Assembly (NCBI GenBank): GCA_030141605.1
Contig: JAQGDQ010000071.1
Span: 351,605-415,604 of the forward strand
Direction: 5' to 3'
DNA: 64,000 bases
Source of the DNA: Tubiluchus corallicola
Lineage: Eukaryota > Priapulida > Priapulimorpha > Priapulimorphida > Tubiluchidae
The position numbers and the translations under genes are program-made. The notes below the pieces were generated by a model, which saw nothing but the letters and a program-made list of their open reading frames with translations, had not been told where the DNA came from and did no database searches. Below are positions 1 through 17,800 of this stretch, piece after piece. The first letter of the stretch is position 1. Each line of letters opens with the position of its first letter.

Positions 1-417
1 ACGAAATTTGAGCATCCGAGGTAATTATTATTTAATCTAAGCTTTGGTTTAAAAAAGGCTATTGTTTTCAATATTTTAGAGTATTCTTATTCTGAAGTAA
101 TGTTTACACAATCATCCGGTTTTCCTTGAAAGGACAGCAACTTTCCAAGAGTTTGCTAATGTCAATTCACCAAACAATGTGCCATATTTTCCAACTAATT
201 TTCAAATTATATAAATAGAAAAATTTGTCTTATGTTTGGAGTACCAAGCCGCATCATATTGTGCTAGCCAAGTTAACTAAATAGTACTGGAAAAAATTCT
301 GAAAGATATTTATAATTTGCAAGGGTAACTTGGACAAAACTGTCTTGGATAAAAACCAGAACACGAAAATCAAGTATCAGATACAAGTATCAATTAATCA
401 GCTCATAAGAATGTGCT

Positions 418-6151
<5,734 letters not shown>

Positions 6152-6169
6152 TTATGTGACAGTGAATAC

Positions 6170-9100
6170 CTGAAATCAGAAGCAGATCCATAGTAAAGAA
6201 AATGCCACAACACAATTTGCTAACATTCTATACTCTATTTTTAATTTCGCTGCAAACCTGGGAAGCTAAAAAGCTAATTTAAGTAAAATTTGTGTAGTTC
6301 CTTGTTTCACCATCTTATACGTGTACACAAGACATGTGGCTCAGAATTCAGTAAAATATCAATCAAACCAAGAAGCAAGAAAAAGTCATTCCACACAAAT
6401 AAGCGTAATGACAAAAGAAGTGACAATATTAAAAAGAAATTCTATGTGATGCAACAATAAATGATAAAATAATGATAATTTATTTGTAGAGTACAGGAAA
6501 TGACCAATTATTGTCATTAGTTGCACTAAAATAAAAGGTTTACAATTAAAAATAACTGCAATTAAAATACAAGCTCACAATAAAAATTCACCAGTCACAC
6601 TAACTAAATGTTATAATACAGAAATAATTGCTACACGGTCAAAGTTTATCGATGAATTTTTGTAAATTGAACTTTGCATTATTAGCAGGTAAATTCTATG
6701 ACTGCAGCCAGGTAACATATTGACTATTGTAAACAAGGTGATGCAGCCAGCAGCAGCAGGTCAGATTGTGTATAGTTTCTACATAAATCCTGATAGACAG
6801 ACACCAAGTGAATAAGATACAAGTAGATGCATAGAAATAACTAATTGTAGTGCCACACAGCCACAATTACATTGCTCAATAAAATGCAGTATGTAGAACA
6901 AATGTGCACCAAACACCATTTCAGTTCTGTAGAAATAGGCCTATGAATCCAGAAGACAAGGCACATATAATCTAATCATCAGGATAAGTGACATAATAAC
7001 ATAATGTAATGTATTTAAACTAGGCTATTACAGTGTACTGAAAATTTAGAGCGTAGTGCCATAGTGGCAAGTTTTATGTTGCGTTTTTTTACATCCGAGC
7101 AGATTCACTAACTCAACTGCCATTAGTGTTCTGGTCTGGTCCACAAATAATTATTTTAGAAATTTAAACTTAATACCAGTAACCCCTGATCACTGTATAC
7201 ACATCTTGACTTACCAGTACTACTTCCTAAATTTGAAAATTAATTAGAAAGAGTAATACAGTACTCAAGAAACATTTAGTTAGGCAATAGACACGACACT
7301 TATTACTTTATGTGAAGTTAAGTATACCCTATAAATAACTTTGTGAGTCACTCGGTTCAGGCTAATTTAACAGGTCACGCCTGTCAACACTAACAGACTT
7401 TCTATAAATTTTTCACAACAGTTACTGATTTACTGTCAACTCGCACCGGAAGCAGGAAGCTTTGTGCCATCTGGCGAGAGAATTATGGACATTTATCGCT
7501 ATTATTCGTCACGACCACAACATCATGGAGAAAATTATCTTACTTGATCAGCGATAATAATGCAGCAAAAACAATGATTAAATTTTGCTATTCTGTCGCT
7601 TGTCGAACAACTAAACTATAAATAAATTGAGCTGTGATTAAATTGTTATTAAGTGTTGCGCACAAACACTGTTGTTACTATATAGCTGTAAATTGTTCAC
7701 TTCATACATTGCAGGACGAGTATAGATGTATTCTGTTGTTGTTGTTTTGTAGTTCCTGCAGCTTGTCGTAGCTTGTTGTTTTGGCTCTTTTGCGTAGCTT
7801 TTTGCTATTGTTGTTCTTGTTGCTACTGGTAGTGTACTTGCTTTTCTTGCTGCTGCATGCTCTTCTCCCTCTTGTTGTTCTTGCAGTTTAATTCCTCCTG
7901 ACTTCTTGCTCTTGCTGTAGTTTTGTCATTGCTTCTGTTTTTACTTGTTGTTTTCCATTAATTATTGTCCTGAACCAACAACAACGCTTGCTGGTTCAGG
8001 TTTAGCTGTTGTAGCCTTAAATCTTGTTGGAGCTTGTGAAATTAATACAGTAGGCGCTTATTGCATAGAGGACACCATATCAATGAAATATTTGTAAAAT
8101 TTTTTGGCTTCACAACTGCCTGCAAATGCTCAGTAGTATTGTCAATATAAAGCATTGACAACACTATTGTCAATATTATTGTGCGTAGCAATGCCTTGCT
8201 ATCTTTGTTATAATTAGTATGTCAGCTGTCTGACACTTTATTACACAATTGTTTCGCAACTATCTTACCAGTTGCCCTTATTGAATACAATAAATCGACA
8301 TTTCGTTACTAACAATTATAACAGCACAGTGCTATCAAAATGTGTATCTTTTGTTTGGAAGGGGTGGGTATTTTTAATGAGTATTCCATACTACAGCTAT
8401 CTCTTATGCTCACACCACTGTTAAGGGATGGAGATCGAGATTAACCTTTGGAAAGGTCAAGCCTTCTGGGAAGTTAGGCTTATTTCAATGTTAGCAAAAA
8501 GTGTTAGAAGAACTTAGTAATAAATGTGTGATAAGCTCCTCGTGTAATTAGTAAAACCGCTTTAAAGTCGCGATCGCTCCTTGCTTGGACGTTCCTTACT
8601 TGCTCCCATTTCCCCACAAATGATGTAGAAAAGCAGCGCACCGTAAATTTCTGTCAAAAGTATAATATGTTTTTACAAAAAATTAGATAGCCAAGTTTTT
8701 GATAATTTTGCATGAACATTTAGTAAGCTGCAGAAGCTCGAATACGGAAAGCCCCGGTGTGCTTATGAGTAGTGACGAAGTCCACCAGCTACGTCATAAT
8801 TTCCAAGTGAAAGGTGGAACCACCACATCTGAAGACTTCTATACAGCGGTAGTATAAATTAACTATATGCTTTATAGACAGTTTCCTTTGCAATTTGTTA
8901 TATTTTTCTTTGTTTAAGTGACACAACCGTAAAATAAATCCAACATGCTAAGTGACTTGTCCTTTCCCACTGACAACCTACCGTGTGGGAAGCACACCGA
9001 TGATCGTCATAGCCGAACTAATGGCTCCTTTAACTTCTAACTGTTGCTGGACTTTATCGTATGTCTAGTTTCGTTTCAGTACTACGTTCATAATTATAAG

Positions 9101-10145
9101 TGCACAGATATTATAAAATTATTAATGCAAAATCGGTAATTTAAAAACAGGCGAAAATAAAGTTTATCGTTCTTAATGAGAAAATAAGAAAATTATAAAT
9201 TTTAGAGACTTTTTTGTTAACCGTCTAGTAATTCTTAGTCCGTTTGTCGCAGCTTTTATTTACAGCTGCATCCCACGACAAAAATCTATCTGCACAAACG
9301 GTCTCACGCAAATTGTCTCAGACAAAAGTTGTCCTCACACGGCACTTTTTGTGCTAAACAAACTCTGTCATCAGAATTGGAATAAACAATTATTAAATGA
9401 TGCCAGGCAAAAACGACTGCTTTTTGTTGGTTTGATCTGGTTTATTCAACACAAATTGGAGTACCAAGTCTGCACACGACAGCAAGATCAGTTTGTCTCA
9501 GACAGAAAATTAAGAAAAATCTACCCGCGACAAAATTAGTAAAACAGCATTTATTGAGCAAAAATTTGTCTCACGCAAGATTTTAGTGACGGATTTTGCT
9601 TCGTGTGCGTTCTTTAAAAATTAATGATGATTCTTGCGAAAAAAATAATTCTGTAAATTCCGGTTTTACTTCACGATAATTGTCATTAATTAATATGGTA
9701 ATTAATATTGTCAAAGCATATTCGAAAACCAAGTAAAGCAACTTGGAAGTTATTTTGTTATTTTTAATGGTTTTCATATATTCCCAATATAAGCTTTTAA
9801 ATACCAAGGAACGTCATCAAATTTTGTAAAGTGAGAATCTGTGCTTTCCAATTTCCAATTATTTCAATCTACATTTTACGACCTATCATTTCGATTATCA
9901 ATTCTGTTATCTTGAAGCCGCCACCTTCGGTTTCATTTCTAGGGTCTTGCCAGAAACTGTCCAAAAAATAAGCCTACTTCTCAAAACTAGGTACTTCTCA
10001 AAACATGAAAAAGAATTACTGCTATCGTACCACACCTTCGATGCACCAAACTATAAACTGCTTATATAAGATATTACGCAGGTAATATAGAGTTCTATAG
10101 TTATGATGCCAATTTTTTGCTTTAATAATTGCTTTAGGGTTTGCC
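6170..10145. other. Gene-poor stretch upstream of Cdc42
   Basis: About 4 kb expected to hold the Cdc42 promoter and non-coding first exon(s), not resolved. It contains a TTG/TTC-rich low-complexity block (about 7735-8040), a dispersed repeat (8430-8583), and around 9240-9600 repeated phrases such as GTCTCACGCAA and GTCTCAGACA that suggest an old mobile element. No convincing coding region is seen. Confidence 0.5.
8430..8583. repeat. Dispersed repeat, copy 1
   Basis: A block of about 150 bp that recurs in reverse complement at 31262-31405, sharing CTTTAAAGTCGCGATC and GGGAAGTTAGGCTTATTTCA. The copies are diverged. The family was not identified. Confidence 0.7.
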
Positions 10146-10670
10146 TTACAAATTGTCTTTATTGTAAGCTCCGTACAACGCACAACTATCTAACGTTGCT
10201 TCAACGAAGTTTGTACAACAATACGTGTAAGAAATAGGAAAATTTAATGAAGTAGCACATTTTTTACACACATCTTGTAACCCTGCGTTGGTGATACAGT
10301 GGTCAACTACATGCTTCCTGAAGCAATATTCTCGGACTAGTTTTCTGTGACAGCAGTCTTTTACGCAACCATCACGTTGACATATTCTACACCATTTAGC
10401 TGTCTCGGAACTGCCACAGTCAAACTGATTTTGATTCTTTAAGTCTTCGATGAGCCACGTGATTTGATCACCAGTTGGCAGAAAACTCGGGCGTTGATAC
10501 GCCTCATATTTAAGAAAGATACCGCCTCTCCGTTTTCGGTGACTCCTTGTTTGCTGAAATATCCCAACCGAAGATATTGTTTCCACTGTGTAAAGAAAGA
10601 CTAGTGCACAAACGACGAGACTTGATACTTGCATTCTAAGAAATTCGAAAAAAAGAATTAGGTAATGCAT
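10146..10670 (-). CDS. Secreted cysteine-rich pro-peptide, single exon, unknown family
   Basis: An intron-less frame of 174 residues. The second Met (10634, giving 162 residues) is the better start because MQVSSLVVCALVFLYTV begins a clean signal peptide; the first Met would put FFEFLR in front. After the signal comes HRKRR followed by GG, a furin-type cleavage site. The rest holds 13 cysteines, including two CC pairs (DCC and YCC), a spacing I do not recognise as insulin, defensin or any named family. A TATA box lies at 10731-10738, about 60 bp before the first ATG. The poly(A) signal AATAAA overlaps the last codons (10156-10161). The odd cysteine number allows a disulphide-linked dimer. A secreted signal, matrix or effector peptide are all possible; the function is unknown. 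Confidence 0.7.
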   Translation of the reverse strand: MHYLILFFEFLRMQVSSLVVCALVFLYTVETISSVGIFQQTRSHRKRRGGIFLKYEAYQRPSFLPTGDQITWLIEDLKNQNQFDCGSSETAKWCRICQRDGCVKDCCHRKLVREYCFRKHVVDHCITNAGLQDVCKKCATSLNFPISYTYCCTNFVEATLDSCALYGAYNKDNL

Positions 10671-10730
10671 GACAAGTGGACAACGATCAGTTTTCTGAAT
10701 AAAGCTACATTCGTCTACAACTAACCGGCT

Positions 10731-10738
10731 TTTTTATA
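10731..10738 (-). promoter_or_regulatory. TATA box of the cysteine-rich peptide gene
   Basis: TATAAAAA on the minus strand. It predicts transcription start near 10705 and a short 5' leader before the ATG at 10670 or 10634. Confidence 0.6.
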
Positions 10739-11011
10739 ACTAGGTGAAAGAAAACTAACATGAAGTTGAGATTTCTCTTGTTCAGTAGAATCACAAAAAA
10801 CGTTCTGTTTTTAGCTGAGAAAATTCGAAGCGCTCAGCGTAAAAAATAAAACAATGAATTGTGCCTTTTCAAAAAAGTAGGCCTGTATTCGTAAATGAAG
10901 GCCTGTAATAAAGAAGAATTCAAGCTTCAGTTGGCCTTGGAGAATTTATAATTAAGTAGGCCTAGTACTATACCAGTTAAACAGGAATAAAGTCCCAGCA
11001 TCAGAATCTAT

Positions 11012-11014
11012 TAA

Positions 11015-11044
<30 letters not shown>
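11012..11044. repeat. (AATA)n microsatellite
   Basis: About eight tandem AATA units. Confidence 0.9.
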
Positions 11045-11045
<1 letters not shown>

Positions 11046-11080
11046 CAAAACTGAATAGGCCAGCATATCGTATACGCAAA

Positions 11081-11114
11081 ACACGTATACGTATTTAAAT
11101 ATACGTATACGTGT
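11081..11114. repeat. 34-bp palindrome
   Basis: The perfect 13-bp arms ACACGTATACGTA and TACGTATACGTGT flank an 8-bp AT core. The related motif CGTATACG occurs just before it (11069-11076). It could be cruciform-forming or a binding site; no role is evident. Confidence 0.75.
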
Positions 11115-11639
11115 AATTAAAGAAGAAAAACTACACTATTCTCACTAATAAGGCATATGTTTGTCATATTTCTATCTCATAAACTATTAAGTGCAAAAAT
11201 TAGGTTTATTTTTGATAGATATTTACAAACCAGTAGAATTTGCTGCAGTAGATCTTGGCCATATGATTGTGCATATCTCCAATTTGTTCATATAAACAAA
11301 CAGAAGCTATATACGTAGGCCTATACAAAACAAGTGACCGTGTGGGTGAGAGGGTGCATGTGTGTACGTGTGTGTTTGTGCTTCAGCGTCACACATTTGC
11401 TTTCGGAAATTGATACTGCACAATCATATTAGCGATTATTTGCAGAAACAAATCTTTTTCGCATTAGTTTACTAGGAGACCTTTTTCTGTATGTTGTTTA
11501 ATGTCATGCAGATCGTATTCGTTCCACTATCGTCAACATTCACTCGCTAACCCACTTTTCAAAATGTTGTCGCACGAGGACGGAAAACAATGAAGTGTTT
11601 ATCATATTAGCCATTAAATGTAATCCGAGAAAACTCATT

Positions 11640-11860
11640 TTTTACAGCGGTAAGAGTTTTTACATTGGACGGACATTACCAATTTCAGCTGAACATGACC
11701 GTCCTAATGTGTTTAGCAAGATTCATTTGTTGCAGTTGTAACGGTTCTTACATTGGATGAACATCAAGCAGGCTTTAGTCGCCAATTTTCACTAAACTTG
11801 GCCGTCCTAATTTGTTTATCAAAACTCACTTGTTGCAGTTGTAACGGTTCTTACATAGGA
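11640..11860 (+). repeat. Tandem repeat of about 100 bp, two and a half units
   Basis: The phrases GCAGTTGTAACGGTTCTTAC, ATTGGAtGAACAT and ACTTGGCCGTCCTAAT recur at roughly 95-102 bp spacing. The last unit runs into an open frame (about 11838-12001) that starts after TTGTTGCAG, an acceptor-like sequence, and encodes GSYIGRYREGFEAQLQNV and about 35 more residues to a stop. I do not recognise the peptide. Confidence 0.6.
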
Positions 11861-12429
11861 CGATATCGAGAAGGTTTTGAGGCACAACTTCAAAATGTCA
11901 CCTACCCGTGCTTTGATCAGCTTACCAATTTGAATGATGAATTTTCTAAATGTCATCTGCTAATAAAGTCGTTTATAAATAAATATAGGAGCCGTACTGT
12001 ATAAACCAGTAAAACAAATTCTTTAATTAATTCTAATATTAGAGGTGTAAATTATACGAGTAGTGTAACTTCAATATTTAGTGGATCAAAATCCGTTTGA
12101 CTTTCGTCCTGTCTCGTAATTTGGTAGCACCTGCCCTAAGCAGCAAAATACAAGAAATTACATACTTCTTTTGAATAATCAGTTGGTCATAATCAAAAAT
12201 TACCCGAGTCTGTAGCCAGAAGAGCAAAACAATTCAAGTCTTTATAAAAATTCAACCAATCTACGATCACTATTATAATTATGCTGATTAGACAGATTAC
12301 TGCATACCAGAAAGCCAGTCAATCAGCTGGCCTATATCATAAATGTTTTGGTCCGGTACCATTTGACTATAGTGAATGTAGTCATATTTAAAGATAAATA
12401 ATTATATAAGAAAACCAGCAGACAAACCA

Positions 12430-14275
12430 AGTAAACCACAAAGAAGTATTGAGGGCACGGATAACTGATGCAGCTATTATATGGATCTTTTAATCCCGAG
12501 TCGACATGCACACTATAATGTGTTTAATACGATATTTAACACAGGGTATTTTCCAGCAGAATGATCCGAATCTGTTATTATACCTATACATAAATCAGGC
12601 CCACGTAGTGACCCACATAACTTCAGAGGCATTAGTCTTTCAAATGTTATTGGCAAACTTTTTAAAGCTTTTTAGTGTGCAGCAAACTAGAATCTTGGGA
12701 TAAAAACGTGATGACTATACCTGAAATACAAGCTGCATTCCGGCCTAACTATAGAACTGCTGAGCGAAAAACGAAAAACTATATACTTGCTTCGTTGATT
12801 CTAGAAAAGCTTTTGATTCGGTTGATAAAAGTTGTTTGTTATACAAACTTAGTATATTATGAATCAAGGGCAAAGTCTTGCGCATTATTAAAAATCTGCA
12901 TACTTGTACTAAAAGCTTTGTTAAAACGCAGCATGGAGTCACAGACTTGTTTTCTGTCAGTTTAGGTGTTGCTACAAGGATGTACGCTTTCTCCTATGTT
13001 ATTTTCATTGTATCTTAGTAATTTAGAAGCATTTTTGCGAGTTGAAGAAGTAGATCCGGCCTTGCTTGTTGTTACTACTTTATGTTTGTTAATGTTTGCC
13101 GATAATTTAATTTTAATGAATAGTTCCATACAAGGTTTGCAAAACTTGTTAAACCTGTTAAGTGAATATTGTAGGAAATGGATACTGACAGTAAAACAAA
13201 GATTTTAATATTTGAGAAACGAAACATTGCAGTACCTGAACAAATGCCTTTTTACTATAATGGTAATATGTTACGTCACTGTACTGCATATAAGTATCTG
13301 GGAGTATATTTTACTAAAATGGATATTTCAACAAGGCAGAGAGCTCACCACCCACGCCAATTGTCTTGGGGGAACTGGGCAAATATCCCATCAACCTATC
13401 AATTAAAGTAAAAGTCATTAAGCTTTGGCTGCGTTTAGTTTACTACCAGATAATAACCTGTGCAAGGAACCTTACATTTTGTCTAAACAATATAATTTGC
13501 TGTGGTATTTAGGGCTAACAAAAAATACTGTCTGATATTAATCTAGTGTTTTTATTAGAAAATTATATAGTGCCATTGTATATGAATACTTTGCATATTG
13601 CTGAAGGAATATTACAAGCACGCTATGTTACCAATTGGAAAAATTCGAAATGTCGAAGTTATCCTTTTACGGTAAATTTAAAACTTCTTTTAAATTTGAA
13701 TCGTATTTGGTAAATGTAAAGAATATTAAAGATCGTATTGCATTGACTAAGCTTAGAACAAGCGCTCACTCATTGCCTATAGAAACTGGGCGGTATATAA
13801 GACCTCCTATTCCTCGAGAGGGCGTCTATGTGCCAAGTGTAATGAAGTCGGTGACGAATGCCATTTATTCTATTTTGCTGTAAACATAACACTGTCCGCA
13901 ACTTTGAGTTTTATTTGGTAAATGTAAAGAATATTAAAGATCGTATTGCATTGACTAAGCTTAAAACAAGCGCTATTCCACGAGAGGAGCGTCTATGTGC
14001 CAAGCGTAATGAAGTCGGTGACGAATACCATTTATTCTGTTTTGCTCTAAACATAATACTGCCCGCAACTTTCTTGTAAATACAATCACACGTTCTATTC
14101 CAGAATATTACTTTTTAAATATTGATGACAAACTAACTTGTGTAATGCAATCTCATGATGTCACTATTCAATGTGTTGTAGCTAAATTTGTTCGAATTTG
14201 TATGTAAAATTTTGTTGTATGGATGTTTGGTGTTTGATCGGCCCTATTGGCCAAAAATCAATAAATTACTACTAT
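12430..14275 (+). mobile_element. Decayed LINE with reverse transcriptase remnants
   Basis: Broken plus-strand frames give reverse-transcriptase pieces in the right order: ATGYF/IIPIHKSG-like, FRGISLSNVIGKLFK-like, QGCTLSPMLFSLYLSNLEAF (12972-13031), FADNLILMNS (the FADD box with D to N, 13096-13125), and KYLGVYFTK (13291-13317). Further on is a C-terminal block, YLVNVKNIKDRIALTKLRTS then GRYIRPPIPRE and a C-x2-C-H-C-like motif (13699-13885), of the kind seen at LINE C-termini. That block is repeated at 13909-14075. The 3' end is near GGCCAAAAATCAATAAATTA. Many stops are present, so it is a dead copy. Confidence 0.85.
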
Positions 14276-14279
14276 AATA

Positions 14280-14817
14280 TGCAATCAAACTGATGTGCGA
14301 TTTTATACTAGAATTATTAAGTATTTTTAATGCTTGTATTTTTCTGAAATAGACTCTAAATAATTAAATAAAATTTATAAATACGTTAAACGTGTTCAAA
14401 TCAGACTTCAAAAAAGTTTCGTTAGGAATAGGCGAAAAAGAGGAAATCAGCTGTAGGCGTCTTTTAGATATTTGCATCAAGTTTTTTCTATAGCTTCCGT
14501 TGACGTCTTTCGTACCCAATCCGGATGCGCAAATTTTGTTTTCACCTTTGTATATTTACTAGGTAAATATATGTTTATTTGTAAACTCGCCCAGGGCGTT
14601 CCACAACAGGTCAACACTTCTAACAAAAAAACATTAAAAGTAATTTTAAACAATTTGATAATTATTATTATAAATAAGTTCTATGATCGAAGACGCTTAT
14701 TTCAGTTTGTTTGTCTTATGTTTTTCGGAAAGCAAGGAAACAGACTACCTTTTAGCATTTAATGAGTTTGCGTTGTTTACACTCTAAAGCCCCGTAGACA
14801 GACCTTCTTGTAAACCG
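14280..14817. other. Intergenic stretch before the peroxidase gene
   Basis: AT-rich. It includes a 96-codon open frame (14472-14762) without recognisable protein features, which I do not regard as a gene. Confidence 0.5.
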
Positions 14818-14826
14818 TATAAATAG
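14818..14826 (+). promoter_or_regulatory. TATA box of the peroxidase gene
   Basis: TATAAATAG, 72-80 bp upstream of the inferred start codon at 14898. Transcription would begin near 14850. Confidence 0.65.
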
Positions 14827-14897
14827 CTGAAAAACTCCCACATTTGATTCATTTATCTGTTTGGCACTACGTATTCAAAAAGTGAAAGCGTGACAGG

Positions 14898-17800
14898 ATG
14901 TTGGGTGACACGTGAGTTTTTTCTTTTTATTTTTCCCACTCATTGTGCCTTCCTGTTAGGAAAACATTGATTTTGTTCATTGCTAATGTTGTAATAATTA
15001 GTACCATCAAATTACTGGTCATAATAAAAGTTATACGTATTCAAAACATAAAAATGAAAATGAAAAAGTAAGAAAAGATGTTGGCTTTATTCGTAGTCAC
15101 TCAGGTTTAGCTTGATAGCGAACCATTGTTAATTAAGGAAACAAACTGCTGAAACAAACAAAATAACATATTACTATAGAAGTAAAATTACTATTATCAG
15201 TAGTGAAATACGTTAAGCAAGGCCGAGTCATGCATGCACGGATAACCGCCAGGGATCAGTACTCGTTCTTAGCGGATTAATTTGCCTTGCTGATTCTGTC
15301 TATTTACCTTGTATAGGGAAGACATTGCAGTTAATTACGAGCGAGGGTGAAATATTTAATTCATAAATTTTTATAATCGTAATGTCAGGATTATTTTTAA
15401 TGGTGGTAAAAAATGGCAATTAATTAAATATTTTTTATTACTATTAACAAAATTAAACTAAAATTCCACAATGAGCAAAAAATTGTGTTTTATTTGTTGT
15501 GGAATATTTATGCTATATCTATATCTATATTCCGATCATTAAACTTTATTTCGGTGACACTGCAGCTGAAACATCTCTGCTGATTCAGTGTCTTACAGAA
15601 TTAGTCTTAATAACGAGCCAGATTCCGTTCTCTCCATAACAATGCTTATTATATAGGCATAGTGATTTAGTGCCATTTAGTGCCGGTTTACAGCGAAAGT
15701 CGAATTGCAATTAGAGCCGAAACACCGAAATGTTTTTGACTACTTCTGCTCTGTTTTGCTCTTCGTATGAAAATTGAGATTCTTCACTGTCAAATCAGTT
15801 ACTAATGATTTTCATAATCTTAATAATTACAACTATTTGGATTATAACATTTGGCAGCAATTGTTAGTTTGCGATTTTTGCTGAATAACTTGTGATGGAT
15901 TTTTCCATTTTATGCATGCGGGAAAGTTGCATAGGCATAATTTGCCCAATGAAAAACTTACCTTTTATAGACATTACATAAAGATCAAAAACTCATTAAT
16001 GTATATTTTTTGTGTAGATTTGGGTTTAAACTCAGCTTGTACACTTAAAAATAAAAGTTTAGATGCTCAACTGTTCAATTAATTAATCACAATTTTTCTG
16101 GGGTACTTCTCCTTGAAGTAATTATTCGATAGGGTAATTTCTGATTTCCTATAAACCGCTAGGTTTATTAATTTATTTTGGCTTAGCACAATTCGTTGAT
16201 CAACCATTGTGTTAAAGCCAGCTTGTTATGATAACACACATAAGTCAATATCAATTATAAAGTTATAGGTATTTGTAAGACGATGTGTTTGTTGAATCTT
16301 GTGGAATTTATGCAAAATTTCATTTTTTTGCTTTTCCAGGCACCTTAGTCGAAAGTTTCTTCGACACGTGCTCGTCGTGTTAGTGTTGTGTGTGATAACA
16401 TGCAGCGCCAAGAAACTTTCACGTAGGCAGCTGCATGATCTTGTTGAGAAAGCAAAGAAAACGATTGCAGCTAAGCAGAAATGTAAATTCCAGTTTTCAC
16501 ATTTCTTTTTAGCATTTCTTTTCTTTTTTCACATTTTTCACATTTCTACACAAATTTAACGTGGAATAATTCTGAATGTTTATTAATTAATTTATTTTTT
16601 GTAATATTCAGTGAACTAGGACTGTATTACAAAACTACAATATTGGACTGCCGTCCGCTCATAGCGGTGGCAGGACGGATGACATCGCGGGTCACACCAT
16701 GCTGCATGTTTTAATTAAGTCAATCAACGCCTCACCCAAAAGGAAATTCGAATAATAGAGTCGAAATGACAATTTATTATTAGTGTTACGTGTTTGATAA
16801 AGAACAACCAGCTTACCTAGAAGAACGTAGTTTTGCGGCAAAGCCTGTGAAATGTGAACAGAGCTGCAATGAAAGACTTGACCACTGACAAGGGTCTACA
16901 GTAGGCCTTCAGTTTTTATGAGCTCAGGTGTGCACGTGACTAGTGGCTTTAACTAACACAAAGTCAGAATACGAGTCTGTGCTAGATGAAGCCACGCTCA
17001 CATGCACACCTGAGATGTCTACTGTTTACGGTACTGAGAGGTGTACTGCACTCTTGCCAGCATTAAATTTCATTTCCTTAATTTCAGCCCTGTAGTACAA
17101 TATATAACATATACAACAATGTAGTGACATTTACGATAAATATATAAAAATGAGATATAAAACAATAAAAAAGTAAAAAAATTAAATGTATGGCCTGAAT
17201 CAAATTATTTTATTATTGAATTAAAATCGGTTAACTCCAATTTTTATGCTTTAAGCTATTTCTTTAAATCCTTTAAATATGGCTTTTAAGAATAGGCAAT
17301 TAGGCCTAAATGTTTTAATAGTGTTGTTTCCTCATTAATTGAACACTTTTATTTGATTTACAGCGTCTAGCAACAGATACTTTAATTACCACACTAGATC
17401 AGACTCGAGATCGCTCGATGTTGCAAGAAAAGCTGAAGAGTTCAAAGAAACATTGAAGTTACTGGAAGATGCGTAAGGGAGAAATAGCCTTTATTGTAAA
17501 ATATAATAAATGCAATATAACAAACAGAAAAATTACTCACTCGCAAGAACTACAGTCAAATGGCAACCAATATTTCATGTTGAGTGTAGTTGTTGTGTGT
17601 AGTAGTCTGTTTTTATAACGAGTAAGACGTAAAAGGCATAAGTTAAATTTGTTAAATTAAAATTAACTAAATAGGCAATATGCTGTAGTCTAATAATAGT
17701 CTTGCATAAATTCAATACTCTTCCCTTTTCTCCCTATGCCAGCTGTCCGCGTTGTCGGTTGACATGAAATTATAGAGAATACGGTATTTTATAGTTTAAC

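Noticed and set aside
14472-14762. 96-codon frame upstream of the peroxidase promoter
   Set aside because: No start context, domain or homology recognised; AT-rich filler composition.
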